Positions 61,901-64,000 of a stretch of 64,000 nucleotides of DNA are shown here, in pieces. The DNA is from Symmetrospora coprosmae (lineage: Eukaryota > Basidiomycota > Cystobasidiomycetes > Symmetrosporaceae): NCBI GenBank assembly GCA_008802785.1, contig VUYT01000013.1, forward strand, positions 1 to 64,000, written 5' to 3'. Position 1 is the first letter of the stretch. Every line of letters begins with the position of its first letter. The notes under the pieces are model-generated. The model ran no database searches. It saw nothing but the letters and a program-made list of their open reading frames with translations, and was not told where the DNA came from. The translations under genes were made by a program, and so were the position numbers.

Positions 61901-64000
61901 GTGGCTCAACGTTTCCTGCCATGCTGACGTTGCATACCTTCGGCTGATCGGTCGCGCTGTACCCGCCACTGACGTGCACCCGCTCGTCCGTTGGCAAGAC
62001 GACGGCTCCGCAGGCGAAGACGGTCAAGAGCTTGCAGACGAAGGTTGGATCGGCTTCGGTAAGCGGCGTGGCGCGGAAGGCGTCGTACTCGATGATGAAC
62101 GTCGTGCGATGCAGCAGAGGGAAGCTGTGAAGGTGGGCCACCCATCATCAGCACACGCTAAAGAGGGAGACTGTACAGCGGGAGACGCACATCGGGTTGA
62201 CAACGTCAAAGAAGGCGTCGATCAGCGTGCGTGCAAGCGAATCGTCGGGCAGATCGACATCCTCGAGCTTTGGGATGGCGCCCGCGACAGTGATGCCGAG
62301 GTTTGAGAAGATGTCCCAGGGTCTGTCTAGCAGAGCCGGTTGGCCAGCAGGATTGAGCTGACGTGAGTCGCCGTGAGAGCCGCCGGGCGGAGTATCACCG
62401 GTAGCGTGCCATTTCTGCCGGTCCGCGAGTTCGGCGACGACGGTCGAAGTGGACGCCGGACCGAGATAGCGGAGGTTGCCTCGGAGATCTGGCCGGAACT
62501 GCTGATCCTGCGAGAGCGTGCGACTGAGTCGGCTTGGACTGGTGAATGGCCCGTCTGCCTCGCCGTGCCGCGCTGCTCGTGCTTCATCCTGGGTGAGATC
62601 GATCGGAGCTTGCCTGTGCGCACTCAAGCGGTTCGCAAGACAGCGCGTGGACGCCACGTCAGGAAGTGTTGTGTACAGCACGGCAATAGTGACCAACCTG
62701 CTCGAGGCTGGCATATTCCTGTGCCCGCTCCATCGAAAAGCGTCGACGAAAGGCTTGACCTCAGAATCGTCGGCCTCGCCCATGTAGGAAGCGGCATCGT
62801 ACGAGTGGTCAGGGGCTGCAGGGGTCCTGCGATTTCCTCTGATGACTCTATCCTTGTTCGCAGGTGGCATGTCGCCCTGGCTACTGCCGGCGACGGCCTC
62901 GGTCGATGCGCCCATACCGGACGACCCGCTGTTGGCAGCGGTGAGCGCGCCGATGGACGGGTCGCTCTTGCTGTCCGCCAGACTGGCATTCGCGCTGCTG
63001 ATGTGGTTGTGGCGCTGCTCGGACGGCAGCAGGGGCAGGATGACGCCCGTGGAGCGCGTGTAACGCTCGAGGCGGTCCATCCTCTGCTGGAGATTGCTGA
63101 TGACGCGACTGGCAGTCCCCGACGACTCGTCATAGTGGCAGTCTTCTCCGAACTCGATGCAGTGTCTGCCAGCATCCGTGTGCGCATAAGATGTGATAGG
63201 GGTCGCAGATAGACATCGACGTCAGCGCGTTGAGCGAACGGACCTCCCTCCACTTTCTCGCTCGCGTGGCGAGAAGATGCGGGACGGAGGGGGAGACGTC
63301 CAAACAGAAGGAATCGAGAAAATGAGGCGAAGGCAAGGGAGCTAGTGTGATAAGGGTAGATGTCGTACGAGAGGGAAGTCTGACCAGGCTCAGCGAAATC
63401 TTCCGCTCACCTGCAGGGGAAGGTGTTAGAGCACTGGGAGAGAGAGAGGAGAAGGTGGTGGCGACGAACACCCGTCAGCGTGGCGGGCGCACGAGGACAG
63501 GGATGCTGCAGGCAGATTGCTGTGATTGGCTGGACTGCAATGATGCAGCACCCACCTTGACCTTCTTGTGTCTGAGCAGAGGGGCGTGTGTTCGGCGGTT
63601 CGTCGTGCGCGTGAGCGTGCGTGCAGGGCGTGCAGGCAGGCATGCAGGCAGGTCGGGCAGACGGGGGGTTCCAGAGTATGCAAGGCAGCGGCGTCAGTAC
63701 ATGAACACACGCAGCAGGTCCATCCGTCCTTGCACGCCTTGCATGTTGACTGCTCTGATTGCTCCTTCCCCTTCCGCAGAGACCGCCTCTTCGCGGTGAG
63801 TCAGGCACAGGGGGTGGAGATGGGTGATGGATCCGCCTCACCTGCAGACGGCACCTGGCAGGGCAGAGTGTGGTGTAACCATAGCCTCAGCCATTCATCG
63901 ATGAATGGAGTATGTAGTGTTCATGCTGCACTCACACGCTCGTGCACTCCTCTGCCGCTTCAGCCCAAGTGCGACGGACTGTTCGTCGTTGCCCTCCAGC
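58927..64000 (-). CDS. Zn(II)2Cys6 transcription factor with micro-exon-encoded zinc cluster (5' end outside window)
   Basis: Nuclear regulator, cut by the right window edge. The visible 5' exon (63936 to the edge) encodes LGLKRQRSARA. The cluster then reads C-AVC-R, HKKVK, CSNTFPC-R, HCIEFGEDC over exons 63842-63854 (13 nt), 63556-63571 (16 nt), 63411-63433 (23 nt) and one starting at 63165. The result is an exact C-x2-C-x6-C-x5-C-x2-C-x6-C. Next come a coiled coil (ISNLQQRMDRLERYTRSTGV), a Ser-rich linker, and the fungal-specific TF domain: FFDVVNPMC, RTTFIIEYDAFRATPLTE, RIVRRVFWALYCLEGLLAAN then LGRPASLPDDEIDAELPED, VTALYPSTYLLLFLPLLPQ. The C-terminus is a long Ser/Gln/Pro-rich tail (SYQPSQYPQYPHQIFRPSYG) ending QPRTG with TGA at 58927-58929, probably an activation domain. 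Not all middle introns were fixed. Confidence 0.88.

Overview
The window is nuclear DNA of a filamentous or yeast-like fungus. Genes are dense and lie on both strands. They are split by many short introns (about 50-120 nt) with GTGAGT/GTGCGT donors, CTGAC/CTAAC-like branch sites and CAG acceptors. Fungus-only features support this: alpha-aminoadipate reductase (LYS2), two Zn(II)2Cys6 transcription factors, a DUF1996 secreted protein, and the TTC39/IML2 and Bud20 families. GC-rich sequence, intron-rich ribosomal protein and histone genes, and gene style suggest Basidiomycota, perhaps Ustilaginomycotina; this placement is inference. I saw no viral element, intact transposon, CRISPR array, rRNA or convincing tRNA.

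Layout. 0-12.5 kb: a multi-pass membrane protein, a seven-exon histone H3 gene (minus), an F-box protein with an 18-residue Asp run and a Cys/His-rich tail (minus), a membrane-anchored degenerate acyl-CoA-synthetase-like protein, the splicing factor SYF2, an unrecognised ORF, and a second partial copy of the 3' end of SYF2. 12.5-25 kb: an IML2/TTC39 protein, the WASP homologue (minus), UBC13, ribosomal protein eL8 (minus), and a SET-MYND methyltransferase head-to-head with a mitochondrial-type thioesterase. 25-41 kb: a Zn2Cys6 factor (minus), proteasome chaperone UMP1 (minus) head-to-head with LYS2, a DUF1996 protein, a gephyrin-type MogA-MoeA fusion, and BUD20 (minus). 41.7-64 kb: a MATE transporter, ribosomal protein uL4, monothiol glutaredoxin GRX5 (minus), a large probable mitochondrial protein, a DNAJC11-like J-protein, a BTB protein, the cargo receptor SURF4/Erv29 (minus), a small cupin, and a second Zn2Cys6 factor (minus) that runs off the right edge.

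The genes are mostly housekeeping and do not form one pathway. Themes are ribosome and proteasome assembly, splicing, chromatin (H3 and a SET-MYND enzyme), mitochondria (GRX5, DNAJC11-like, thioesterase, large protein), lysine and molybdenum cofactor synthesis, and actin/secretory traffic. Several neighbours are divergent with about 80-300 bp between start codons, which implies shared promoters.

Most unusual observations: the Zn2Cys6 domain of the right-edge factor is split over five exons, three of them only 13, 16 and 23 nt; a 14-nt micro-exon in the cupin gene supplies the conserved metal-ligand Glu; the 3' end of SYF2 is duplicated with its introns about 1.9 kb away; and the predicted H3 lacks the usual last residue and has Ala at positions 22 and 32. 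Exon joins were worked out by hand from splice sites and reading phase. Where phases and family sequence agree I give exon coordinates; elsewhere only the gene span. I did not find a clear previously undescribed multi-gene system.
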